Positions 34,025-41,754 of a stretch of 55,687 nt of DNA are shown here, piece after piece; the stretch's first letter is position 1, and every line of letters starts with the position of its first letter. The position numbers and the translations under genes were made by a program. The notes below the pieces were generated by a model, which was given only the letters and a program-made list of their open reading frames with translations, did no database searches and had not been told where the DNA came from. Source of the stretch: an uncultured Opitutia bacterium (lineage in GTDB: Bacteria; Verrucomicrobiota; Verrucomicrobiia; Opitutales; Opitutaceae); NCBI GenBank assembly GCA_903940425.1, contig CAJAKX010000056.1:1-55687 (forward strand), given 5' to 3'.

Positions 34025-34201
34025 GCGTTGGTCATCCACAGTCGGAGAGAAGAGTCGGTCTCTGCAATGTCTGACGATCGCGCGGATGGCTCGAAAAGTT
34101 GAGACCGGTCACACCGCCGGTGTCAGGTGACGACCATTTGATTCTCGCGGGCGCGAATTCGGCTGGCCAGCGGGCGGAGATGATTCAAATTTCCAGACCT
34201 G

Positions 34202-34846
34202 ATGAGAATCCTCGCGGTCATCCTGGCTTTGCTGGCGGGCGGGCAGACCGGCCGGGCCGCCTTGGAGTGGAAGGCCACCGACCTTCAACTCAAGACCGAG
34301 GTGGGGCAAGAGCAGGCGGTGGCGGTCTTCCCGTTCCGCAACCGCGGTGACAAGCCGGTGCGCATCATTTCAGTCGACCCAAGCTGCAGCTGCATGGCGG
34401 CCGAGCCCGGGAAAGAGGTTTATGCTCCGGGCGAAACCGGCGAGATCCGCGTCGAGGTCGCCCTCGCCGGCTACGTCGGCCGTCTGCGGCGGAGCGTCGC
34501 CGTGGAAACGGATGATGCCACCGGCAGGTTCGCGGAGCTGACCCTGACGGTGGACATACCGGAGCCGGTCGTCATCAATCCGCGGTTCCTGTTCTGGCGG
34601 GTGGGGGACCAGCCGGAGGAGAAAAGCCTGGAAATCGTCGTGACCGAGCCGAAAAAAACGGTGCTCGGTGAAATCGAGTGCAGCAGTCCGCTCTTCCATG
34701 TCCGGCTGCTGCCCCAGCCGGCCGGCGGCTATCGTCTGGCCGTCGAGCCGGCGGACCTGCGGCAGCCGGCCGAAGCGATCATTCGTTTGCCTGTGACCAT
34801 CGGGGGCCGGCCGCAGGTGCGCTTGGTTTATGTGGCGGTGAAATGA
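34202..34846 (+). CDS. DUF1573 secreted protein
   Basis: 214 residues with signal peptide (ILAVILALLAGGQTGRA). An immunoglobulin-like DUF1573 domain follows: VFPFRNRGDKPVRIISVDPSCSCMAAEP holds the hallmark CxC pair, then YAPGETGEIRVEVALAGYVG and SVAVETDD. The second half is another beta domain. DUF1573 proteins are periplasmic and usually stand next to redox or cysteine-handling genes. Here the stop overlaps the rhodanese start as ATGA, so the pair is translated together. Confidence 0.85.
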   Translation: MRILAVILALLAGGQTGRAALEWKATDLQLKTEVGQEQAVAVFPFRNRGDKPVRIISVDPSCSCMAAEPGKEVYAPGETGEIRVEVALAGYVGRLRRSVAVETDDATGRFAELTLTVDIPEPVVINPRFLFWRVGDQPEEKSLEIVVTEPKKTVLGEIECSSPLFHVRLLPQPAGGYRLAVEPADLRQPAEAIIRLPVTIGGRPQVRLVYVAVK

Positions 34847-35307
34847 CCGCTCCAGACAAGATGACTGCGCCACGAGCATTTCTTTTCCGCGCCTTCCGGC
34901 AGGCCGGGGTGCTGCTGCTGGCCGCGCTGATCCCCGCGCTGCTCGCCGGCGCGTTTCATCCCCGGCGCCCGGCGTGGTCGAGGGATCAAACCATGATCCC
35001 GGAGGTGGCCTGGAGCACGGTCCGGGAATGGCCGGGCTTGAAACTGCTGGTCGACGCCCGCAGCGAGGAGGCCTTCCGACGGCAGCACATTCCCGGGGCC
35101 CTCCCGCTCAGTGAGGTGCAGTGGGAGGAGCGGCTGCCGGCCTTCATCAAGGCGTGGCAGCCCGGCGCCCGGGTGGCGGTGTATTGCGACAACGCCGGTT
35201 GCCAGGCGAGTCAGGCCGTGGCCCGCCGGTTGCGGCGTGAACTGGGCATCAACGACGTGTTCGTGCTGAAAGGAGGCTGGGGCGCATGGCTGGAAGCGCA
35301 AAAATAG
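34843..35307 (+). CDS. membrane-anchored rhodanese-domain protein
   Basis: 154 residues. An N-terminal membrane anchor (AGVLLLAALIPALLAGAF) is followed by a rhodanese domain: LLVDARSEEAFRRQHIPGALPL and the active-site loop VAVYCDNAGCQASQAVARRL with the catalytic Cys at about residue 116. A second Cys sits five residues later, which is unusual. Rhodaneses move sulfane sulfur. It sits outside the membrane by topology. Start overlaps the DUF1573 stop by 4 bp; next gene begins 5 bp downstream. Confidence 0.88.
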   Translation: MTAPDKMTAPRAFLFRAFRQAGVLLLAALIPALLAGAFHPRRPAWSRDQTMIPEVAWSTVREWPGLKLLVDARSEEAFRRQHIPGALPLSEVQWEERLPAFIKAWQPGARVAVYCDNAGCQASQAVARRLRRELGINDVFVLKGGWGAWLEAQK

Positions 35308-35312
35308 AGGCC

Positions 35313-35747
35313 ATGATCACGTCGGCAGGGCGCATCGTTCTGGCCGCCGTCTTTCTTTATGCCGGAGGCCTCAAGGCCCTCGACCCGGCCGGCTTCGCCC
35401 TGTCCATCGACAACTATCGGCTCCTGCCCTATCCGGTCGCCGCCGCGCTGGCGTTGTATCTTCCGTGGCTGGAACTCGGGAGCGGCCTCGCCATGCTCTG
35501 GTCCAGGATCCGGCTAGGGGCGCTGGCCGTGCTGCTCGGCTTGGGGCTCGTTTTCAGCGGGGTGATCGCCTCCGCCTGGCTGCGCAGCCTCGACATCGGC
35601 TGCGGATGTTTTGGCGGCGACGCGCATGGCCGTGCCGCGCTGGCCGTCAGCCTGCTGCGCAGTGTCTTCCTGGTGCTCCTTTGTGCGTGGTTGCTCGGGC
35701 GGGAGTGGGAACAGCACTGCGCGGACGGCGCAGGCCGCAGCGGGTGA
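35313..35747 (+). CDS. MauE/DoxX-like membrane protein
   Basis: 144 residues from ATG 35313, preceded by AGAGG. Four membrane helices: IVLAAVFLYAGGLKALDPAGFA, AAALALYLPWLELGSGLAML, LAVLLGLGLVFSGVIASAWLRS and a last helix after HGRAALAVSLLRS. The motif DIGCGCFGG between helices three and four is the conserved Cys pair of MauE-like proteins, which are thought to support disulfide formation or thiol redox in the periplasm. It closes the DUF1573-rhodanese-MauE unit and is convergent with dsbD. Confidence 0.8.
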   Translation: MITSAGRIVLAAVFLYAGGLKALDPAGFALSIDNYRLLPYPVAAALALYLPWLELGSGLAMLWSRIRLGALAVLLGLGLVFSGVIASAWLRSLDIGCGCFGGDAHGRAALAVSLLRSVFLVLLCAWLLGREWEQHCADGAGRSG

Positions 35748-35807
35748 GGTCTTCCGCATTTGCGCGGGGACTTCCGGTTGGAACCTCGCGGGCCGCATGA
35801 TCTCCGT

Positions 35808-37898
35808 TCACTTCGCCGTCGCCTGCGCCAGCGCGGCGAGCACGATGTCGGGAGTAAGCAGCTCCGGTAAAAGTATCGGGTCGGCGCGGCCGGGTGCGTA
35901 GATGAGATCGAACGGCACCGCGCTGCGATGAAACGCCGCCAGCGCCTCGGTGATCTGCGCATCGCGGCTGGTCCAGTCGGCCTTGAGCAGCACCACGCCG
36001 TGCGCGCGAAGCGCAGCGCGCACCTTCTGCGACGAGAACACCACCGCCTTGTTGCTCTGGCAGGTGGCGCACCAGCGCGCGGTGAAGTCGACGTAGAGCG
36101 TCTTCCCCTCGGCGCGCAGTTTGGCGACGGTCTCGGGGCTCCACTGCTCCCACGTGAGATCCGGCGGACGCGGCCAGCCCACGGTCACGCCCGCGGCGAG
36201 CAGCACCACGGCCAGCGTGACCCCGAAGCGCCGGCGCGCCGCGGAGCCGCCGTGCTGCGTCCACCGTCCGTACGCCCACGCGGCCATGGCCACGAGCACG
36301 AGCCCGAAAAGCACCTTGAGCAGGCCGGTGTCCGGCGTCTGCCCGGCGAGCACCCACACGAGGAAGCCCACCGTGGCGTAGAGCGGGAAGGCCATGAGCT
36401 GCTTGAACGTCTCCATCCACGCGCCGGGCCGCGGCAGGAATTTCACCGCAGCCGGGAAGGCCGACAGCAGCAGGTAGGGCACCGCCAGCCCGAGCGCGAT
36501 GGCCGTGAAGACGGCGAGCGACTCGGCGGCCGACAGCGCCAGCGCCGCGCCCAGCGCGGGCGCGAGAAACGGCGCCGAGCACGGCGTGGCCACGACGGTG
36601 GCGAGCACGCCGGTGAAGAACGAGCCGGCGTAGCCGGACTGCCTTTGCAGTTGCGCGCCGACGCCCGTGGCCGACAGGCCGACCTCGAACAGGCCGCTCA
36701 GATTGAGCGCGAACACCAGCAGCAGCGCCGCCAGCACGAACACGAAGCCCGGCTCCTGCAGTTGAAAACCCCAGCCGAGTTCCCGCCCGCCCGCCCGCAG
36801 GACGAGGAGCGCGCCGGCCAGCATCCAGAACGAGACCAGCACGCCGAGCGCGAACACGAGGCCGTGCAGCGTGACCTTGCGACGGTCCGCGCCCGCCTGG
36901 TTGACGAAGCCGAGGATCTTGATGCCGAGCACCGGAAACACGCACGGCATGAGGTTGAGGATCAGTCCGCCGAGCAAGGCGAGCACCAGCGTGCCGGGCA
37001 GGCTGCCGGCGACCGCGGTCGAAGGGCGAAGATCGGAAGTCAAAGGTGGGGTGCTGAACGGAAGATCGACCCGGATGCCGGGAATATCGCCCTTGGCCAG
37101 CGCGAGCACGCCGTAGAGGCGGGTTGGATTCTTCGGACCCGCGGGATCAATGGGAAGAGTCAGGATGAGGGCGCCGTTGCCTCCGGTGCGGATGGGCTGC
37201 GGCTGGTCGTAGGCGATGAGTCCGTCATCGGCGAAGAAATGGAAGTCGGCTGGTGTGAACGTCGCTCCGGCCGGCGCCTGCACGGTGAGCGTCACGGTCC
37301 GGCCGTCTCGCGTGGCGGCGAGCTGCCAGCCGTCGGGGGCGTGCGGCAGCTGTCCGCGTGCCGCGGCGAGTTCTGCGCCCCAGCGCGGATGGGGCGCGGG
37401 CGGTCCGGCGTCGACGGGCAGCGTGAGTTCGAGCGCCGCTTCGCCGGGCTCGCAGACCTCTTTGCACATGAGCCAGTCGACGGCGGCCTTGAGCGTGACG
37501 CTCATGCCGGCCGGCAGGTCGGCCGGCGGGACCAGCGTGACAAGGAGGTACACCTCGCCGTCATACCCGTTGCCCGTGATGGTGCCGTGGGCATCCGTCA
37601 GCACGTGCGGCACGGGCCACTGGATGTCACCGGCCTGCCAGCCGGGCGGCAGCGTCCATTTGATTGAAGTGGGATAGCCGGTGCCTGAGTTGATCCAGTA
37701 GGTGTGCCAGTGCGGGTCGTGCGCGAGGCGCAGGGCGACGTCGAACGCGTGGCCCGGCTGCACGCTGGTCACGGCCGGCACGAGCTCGGCCTCGACCGCG
37801 CCTTTGCGGACGGGCCGGGCGTGGGCGGCGGTCAGCAGGGCCAGGGCACCAAGCGGCCACGCGAGGAACCTGCTCGCGTGGAGTCGCAGGAATTTCAT
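35808..37898 (-). CDS. dsbD: thiol:disulfide interchange protein DsbD-like
   Basis: 696 residues: signal peptide, N-terminal DsbC-like domain with HDPHWHTYWINSGTGYPT and MCKEVCEPGEA, a membrane core of eight helices with the two Cys motifs LNLMPCVFPVLGIK and ATPCSAPFLAPALG, and a C-terminal thioredoxin domain with WCATCQSNK (about residue 611). It carries electrons from cytoplasmic thioredoxin across the membrane to periplasmic partners. The ScsB-type N-terminus is longer than in Escherichia coli DsbD. It ends 60 bp from the MauE gene, convergent, so reductive and thiol functions cluster here. Confidence 0.92.
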   Translation of the reverse strand: MKFLRLHASRFLAWPLGALALLTAAHARPVRKGAVEAELVPAVTSVQPGHAFDVALRLAHDPHWHTYWINSGTGYPTSIKWTLPPGWQAGDIQWPVPHVLTDAHGTITGNGYDGEVYLLVTLVPPADLPAGMSVTLKAAVDWLMCKEVCEPGEAALELTLPVDAGPPAPHPRWGAELAAARGQLPHAPDGWQLAATRDGRTVTLTVQAPAGATFTPADFHFFADDGLIAYDQPQPIRTGGNGALILTLPIDPAGPKNPTRLYGVLALAKGDIPGIRVDLPFSTPPLTSDLRPSTAVAGSLPGTLVLALLGGLILNLMPCVFPVLGIKILGFVNQAGADRRKVTLHGLVFALGVLVSFWMLAGALLVLRAGGRELGWGFQLQEPGFVFVLAALLLVFALNLSGLFEVGLSATGVGAQLQRQSGYAGSFFTGVLATVVATPCSAPFLAPALGAALALSAAESLAVFTAIALGLAVPYLLLSAFPAAVKFLPRPGAWMETFKQLMAFPLYATVGFLVWVLAGQTPDTGLLKVLFGLVLVAMAAWAYGRWTQHGGSAARRRFGVTLAVVLLAAGVTVGWPRPPDLTWEQWSPETVAKLRAEGKTLYVDFTARWCATCQSNKAVVFSSQKVRAALRAHGVVLLKADWTSRDAQITEALAAFHRSAVPFDLIYAPGRADPILLPELLTPDIVLAALAQATAK

Positions 37899-38052
37899 GG
37901 GGTGAGGCTAATGGTGTTTGTGAGAGGTGCAACCCGGGAGGGTTGTTCCCGGACGGACCATGGGCCGGCCGCCTGACGGCGTTCTGCCAGGCGGTCATTT
38001 TGCATGCCCGTGCATTGCGGTCGCAGGCAAAACGTGTCACTGGTCATGACTC

Positions 38053-39036
38053 ATGAAGCCACGCATTTTTGGGAGTGCGAAGTTTGCCGCGGGGGAGGTC
38101 GGGCTGGGCACCTGGCAGCTCGGAGCCGACTGGGGCGACGTGACCGAGGACGCCGCCCTCGCCACGCTCCGCGCCGCGCACGAGGCGGGCACCAACTTTT
38201 TCGACACGGCCGACGTCTATGGTGCCGGGCGCAGCGAGCGGCTGATCGGCCGCTTCCTCAAGGAAACGCACGCGAGGATCTTCATCGCCACCAAGCTCGG
38301 TCGTTTCGCCGATCCCGGCTGGCCGGCCAACTTCACCCGCGCCGCGGTGCGCCGTCATACCGAGGCTTCCTTGCAGCGGCTGGGCGTCGACGCGCTCGAT
38401 CTGACGCAGCTCCATTGCGTGCCGTTCGAGGTGCTCAAACGCGGCGAGCTGTTCGGGTGGCTGGGGGAGTTGCAGACCGAGGGCAAGATCCGGGCCTTTG
38501 GCGCCAGCGTCGAGTCGATGGACGAGGCGCTCTGGTGTGTCGGGCAGGAGGGCTGCGCCTCGCTTCAAATCATCTTCAACATCTTCCGGCAAAAGCCGAT
38601 CGCCGCGCTCTTCGCCGCCGCCCGGGCACGGCGGGTGGCCCTCATCGTGCGGCTGCCGCTCGCCAGCGGGCTGCTCGCCGGCAAGTTCAGCAAGACGACG
38701 CGCTTTCCCGCCAGCGATCACCGCAACTACAACCGCGACGGGGGCAGTTTTAATGTCGGCGAGACGTTTGCGGGCCTGCCGTTCGAGAAGGGCGTCGAAC
38801 TGGCCGACGCGCTCAAGCCGCTCGTGCCGGAGGGTTTTTCGATGGCCGACATGGCGCTGCGCTGGTGCCTCGATTTTGACGCCGTCAGCGTGATCATTCC
38901 CGGGGCGAAGAGCCCGGAGCAGGCGAGGGCCAATGCTCGGGTCTCCTCGCTGCCGCCGCTGACGCGCGAGCTCCACGCCCGGCTGGCGGATTTCTACCAG
39001 CGCGAGGTGCACGCCTACATCCGCGGGCCGTACTGA
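38053..39036 (+). CDS. aldo/keto reductase
   Basis: 327 residues of a TIM-barrel NADPH-dependent oxidoreductase. The catalytic tetrad is present: Asp and Tyr in NFFDTADVYGAGRSE, Lys in FIATKLGR, His in LTQLHCVPFE. The C-terminal cofactor segment SVIIPGAKSPEQARANA is typical. Members reduce aldehydes and ketones of sugars and other compounds. Natural substrate unknown. It is divergent from dsbD (154 bp gap) and followed by a copy of the 19-bp palindrome. Confidence 0.88.
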   Translation: MKPRIFGSAKFAAGEVGLGTWQLGADWGDVTEDAALATLRAAHEAGTNFFDTADVYGAGRSERLIGRFLKETHARIFIATKLGRFADPGWPANFTRAAVRRHTEASLQRLGVDALDLTQLHCVPFEVLKRGELFGWLGELQTEGKIRAFGASVESMDEALWCVGQEGCASLQIIFNIFRQKPIAALFAAARARRVALIVRLPLASGLLAGKFSKTTRFPASDHRNYNRDGGSFNVGETFAGLPFEKGVELADALKPLVPEGFSMADMALRWCLDFDAVSVIIPGAKSPEQARANARVSSLPPLTRELHARLADFYQREVHAYIRGPY

Positions 39037-39090
39037 ACCGGTCTCGTTGCCATGCGCCGCGGCATTTCGACCGGGCGCGACCAAGATGCG

Positions 39091-39111
39091 ATGTCAACTA
39101 TTAGTTGACAT
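39091..39111. repeat. 19-bp palindrome, copy 2, between convergent genes
   Basis: TGTCAACTATTAGTTGACA at 39092-39110, extended one base pair on each side (A and T). It lies 55 bp after the reductase stop and 84 bp before the end of the convergent MATE gene. The longer flanking repeat seen at copies 3 and 4 is absent here. Confidence 0.85.
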
Positions 39112-39194
39112 TGCGTTTGAGGCGGACGCGCCCGGAAAAACCGTCTGGCGTGGTCCGCCGGGGACGGTGCGATGCGGGAGGCGAGACGGAGACC

Positions 39195-40562
39195 TCAGAC
39201 CGCGGTCACCGCGGCAACCAGCGGCCGGTGCGCCGTTGCCCGGGCCAGGCGCACCCCCAGCAGCACGGCGGCGCAGGCGAGCCCCGCGGCGAGCCCGGCC
39301 CAGATGCCGATCGCGCCGAGTTGGGTTTTGAAGCCGAGCAGGTAGGCGCCGGGTAGTGCTACGAGCCAGTAGGCGATAAACGTGATGAACATTGGGATTT
39401 TCACGTCGGTCAGGCCGCGCAGCGCCCCGACGCCGACCACCTGTCCGCCGTCGAAGATCTGGAAGATGGCCGCCACGAGCAGCAGCCGCGCTGCGAGGGC
39501 GGCGACGTCGGGATCGGCGGTGAAACCGCGGACGACCCAGCCGCCGGCCAGGACGAAGACCAGCGCGAACGTGCCCATCACCGCCGTGCTCAGGCCGAGC
39601 GCGCCAAAACCGATCGGCCGCAGGGACTCGCGCTGCTGCCGGCCCACGGCCTGGCTCATGCGGATGCCCACCGCCATCGACAGTCCCAGCGGAAACATGA
39701 AGGTAAAGGCGGCGCAACTGAGGGCAATCTGATGGGCCGCGAGCGACACCGTGCCGAGCCAGCCCATCATCAACGCGGCGGTGGAAAATGCACAAACCTC
39801 AAACAGCAGTTGTCCGGTGACCGGCACGCCGATGCGAAACATCTCGCGGAGATGGGCGCGGGACAGCGCCAGCAGGTCGCCGGGCCGGGGTAGCAGCGGG
39901 CGCAGGGCGGGCTGCCGGCGCAGCCAGATCCAGAGGGCGATCACGCTGGACACCCGCGCCAGCAGGGTGGAGCAACCGGAACCGGTCAACCCGAGCGCCG
40001 GCGCACCCAGATGCCCGAAGATGAACACCCAGTTGAGCAGCGCGTTCGCCCCCACGCTTAGAAACAGGATGAACATCGGCTGCCAGGGGCGGCCCAGCGC
40101 CTCGCTGGTCTGCCGCAGCACCTGAAACAGGAAGGTCGGCACGAGCGACACCCCGATGATCACGAAGAATGGGTTCACCGCCGCGACCACTTCCGCGGGC
40201 TGGCCGAAGCGGTGGAGTTGCGCTGCCAGCACCGACGTCACCAGCGCCTCGAACACGCCGACCGCCAGCGCCACCGCGAGTCCGTGCCGCAGCCACTGGC
40301 CGCACTCATCGGGCCGGCCGGCGCCATGGGCGCGCGCCACCAGCACCGACACCGGCACGAGCAGACCCGTACCCACGATAAAAAACAGTCCGAAGACGCT
40401 GCCGGCAAAAGCCGCGGCCGCCAGCGGCACCTTGCCCACGTGGCCGACCATCGCGCTGTCCGTCAGGCCCATCAAAATCTGACTTACCTGACCGACGGTG
40501 ATGGGCAGGGCCAGCGCGAGCGTCGGGCGCAGTTCCGCGAGCGACTGTTTGAAGACGGACAT
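39195..40562 (-). CDS. MATE family efflux transporter
   Basis: 455 residues with twelve membrane helices in two MatE repeats. Repeat one begins LALALPITVGQVSQILMGLTDSAMVGHVG, which is the family opening, and repeat two FRIGVPVTGQLLFEVCAFSTAALMMGWLG. These antiporters expel cationic drugs or metabolites in exchange for Na+ or H+. The sequence is closest in style to the NorM group. It stands alone. Confidence 0.9.
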   Translation of the reverse strand: MSVFKQSLAELRPTLALALPITVGQVSQILMGLTDSAMVGHVGKVPLAAAAFAGSVFGLFFIVGTGLLVPVSVLVARAHGAGRPDECGQWLRHGLAVALAVGVFEALVTSVLAAQLHRFGQPAEVVAAVNPFFVIIGVSLVPTFLFQVLRQTSEALGRPWQPMFILFLSVGANALLNWVFIFGHLGAPALGLTGSGCSTLLARVSSVIALWIWLRRQPALRPLLPRPGDLLALSRAHLREMFRIGVPVTGQLLFEVCAFSTAALMMGWLGTVSLAAHQIALSCAAFTFMFPLGLSMAVGIRMSQAVGRQQRESLRPIGFGALGLSTAVMGTFALVFVLAGGWVVRGFTADPDVAALAARLLLVAAIFQIFDGGQVVGVGALRGLTDVKIPMFITFIAYWLVALPGAYLLGFKTQLGAIGIWAGLAAGLACAAVLLGVRLARATAHRPLVAAVTAV

Positions 40563-40678
40563 GAGCGGAGGTGGCGGGTGACTAGCGCAGGGCTTTGGCG
40601 CGAGCGAAACAACGACAATTGCCGGGGGTCGTCACCCGTTTTTTTGGTGTTGGGGGGAAGGGATGGTGCCGGTCGATG

Positions 40679-40942
40679 AACTGGCGCCGGCTCTGGCTGT
40701 GGCTGGCGCTGCGGGCGGTGTTTGTCGCAACGCTCTGGTGGCAGTCGCAGAAACGCCGGTCATATTCCGCGCTGGCGCCCGGCACCGCGCAAATCGTCGC
40801 CCGGGTCCAAGACTGCCGCGGCGCGTTAAGCGTAACGTGCTCTGCCAGGCTGCTGGAGCGGCTTCAGACCGCGATCTTACAGCTCATCGCGTCTCGCGGA
40901 CTTGGATGGTGTATTTGCGGGCCAGGTTGTTCGTCGAGGTGA
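40679..40942 (+). CDS. possible small membrane protein
   Basis: 87 codons from ATG 40679. The N-terminus MNWRRLWLWLALRAVFVATL looks like a real signal anchor, but the second half has no pattern, is Cys-rich at the end, and runs 59 bp antisense into the DUF1425 gene. No ribosome site. The rest of the gene-free stretch 40563-40883 holds nothing else I can name. Low support. Confidence 0.22.
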   Translation, partial: NWRRLWLWLALRAVFVATLWWQSQKRRSYSALAPGTAQIVARVQDCRGALSVTCSARLLERLQTAILQLIASRGLGWCICGPGCSSR

Positions 40943-41303
40943 ACTTGACCGCCTCGGTGACATTCTCCGCGAGGGCAAGACTCCGGACCGACGTTATATC
41001 GCCCGTGGAGACGCCCTGCTCGTCCTTGAACACGCAGTTGATCTGAACCTGGAGACGGTGCTTCTCGCGATTCTTCACGTTGGCCACGACTTCAAGGCGG
41101 CCGTCGGGCAGGATGCGCTCCTGCAGACCGGTGCACGTGACAGACCCTTGGGCAGCCTGTTCGAGCAGTATGAATTTGTCCGTGCTTTCGATGGTGTACT
41201 TGGTGGTGTCCAGGGGTTCGTCGGGTCCCGGGGTGGTCTGGCAGCCGGCGAAGAACGCAACGGCCGGCGCGAGGAGGAAGAGCGGTTTCCATTGGTGTTT
41301 CAT
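40884..41303 (-). CDS. YcfL/DUF1425-type lipoprotein
   Basis: 139 residues. Lipoprotein signal with Cys at 21 (LAPAVAFFAGCQTTPG). The mature domain is beta-rich with LEVVANVKNREKHRLQVQINCVFKDEQGVST, the typical DUF1425 pattern (an immunoglobulin-like fold seen in YcfL and related proteins linked to the LpoB locus). Role unknown, probably outer membrane. Stands alone. Confidence 0.75.
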   Translation of the reverse strand: MKHQWKPLFLLAPAVAFFAGCQTTPGPDEPLDTTKYTIESTDKFILLEQAAQGSVTCTGLQERILPDGRLEVVANVKNREKHRLQVQINCVFKDEQGVSTGDITSVRSLALAENVTEAVKFTSTNNLARKYTIQVRETR

Positions 41304-41754
41304 AGGTCGCGGGGAGGTCGGTCGGGGTTCGCTATTTCGACAACTGGCTCAGGAAGACCACGGTGTCAGTGCTTGAACGGCGGCGGTGATTGTCACTTTT
41401 CGGGAAGTGAGGGCAACATCCGTCCGCAGGGACAAAAAATCGCGGTGGGACGCATCCCGAGGGCGCCTGGGGCGACGGGCGTGAAGATCCAGCGCACAGA
41501 GAGGCCGGGGCGGCGGCCCTGAGCAAGGGGTTGTTAAAGGACGCAGGAACGAAACGCGATGGCAGCAACCCGACCTTCCCGCGTCGGCGGATCTGCAAAC
41601 GCGCGGGCAACGGCGCCGGTCCCGCGAAGGCAAGGAAAGGATGTGCGTTCATGGCTGCTAGTCGGCTCAAGGGGAGACACGAGGCTCCTCACAAGGTTTC
41701 ATCCAACCCTCAAGACGCACCCGGTCGGGTGCGGCCAGGCCCTGCCAGTCGCGT
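41304..41754. other. 451-bp gene-free stretch
   Basis: No coding pattern in either strand; the open frames here lack domain or compositional support. The only structure is a hairpin, CGCACCC-GGTC-GGGTGCG at 41716-41733, 22 bp after the RND gene stop on the minus strand, without a T-tract; it may be a weak terminator for that operon. The rest should hold the DUF1425 promoter. Confidence 0.4.

Noticed and set aside
37930..37945. CAACCC-GGGA-GGGTTG hairpin between dsbD and the aldo/keto reductase
   Set aside because: Short and without a nearby promoter match or repeat elsewhere; too weak to call an operator.
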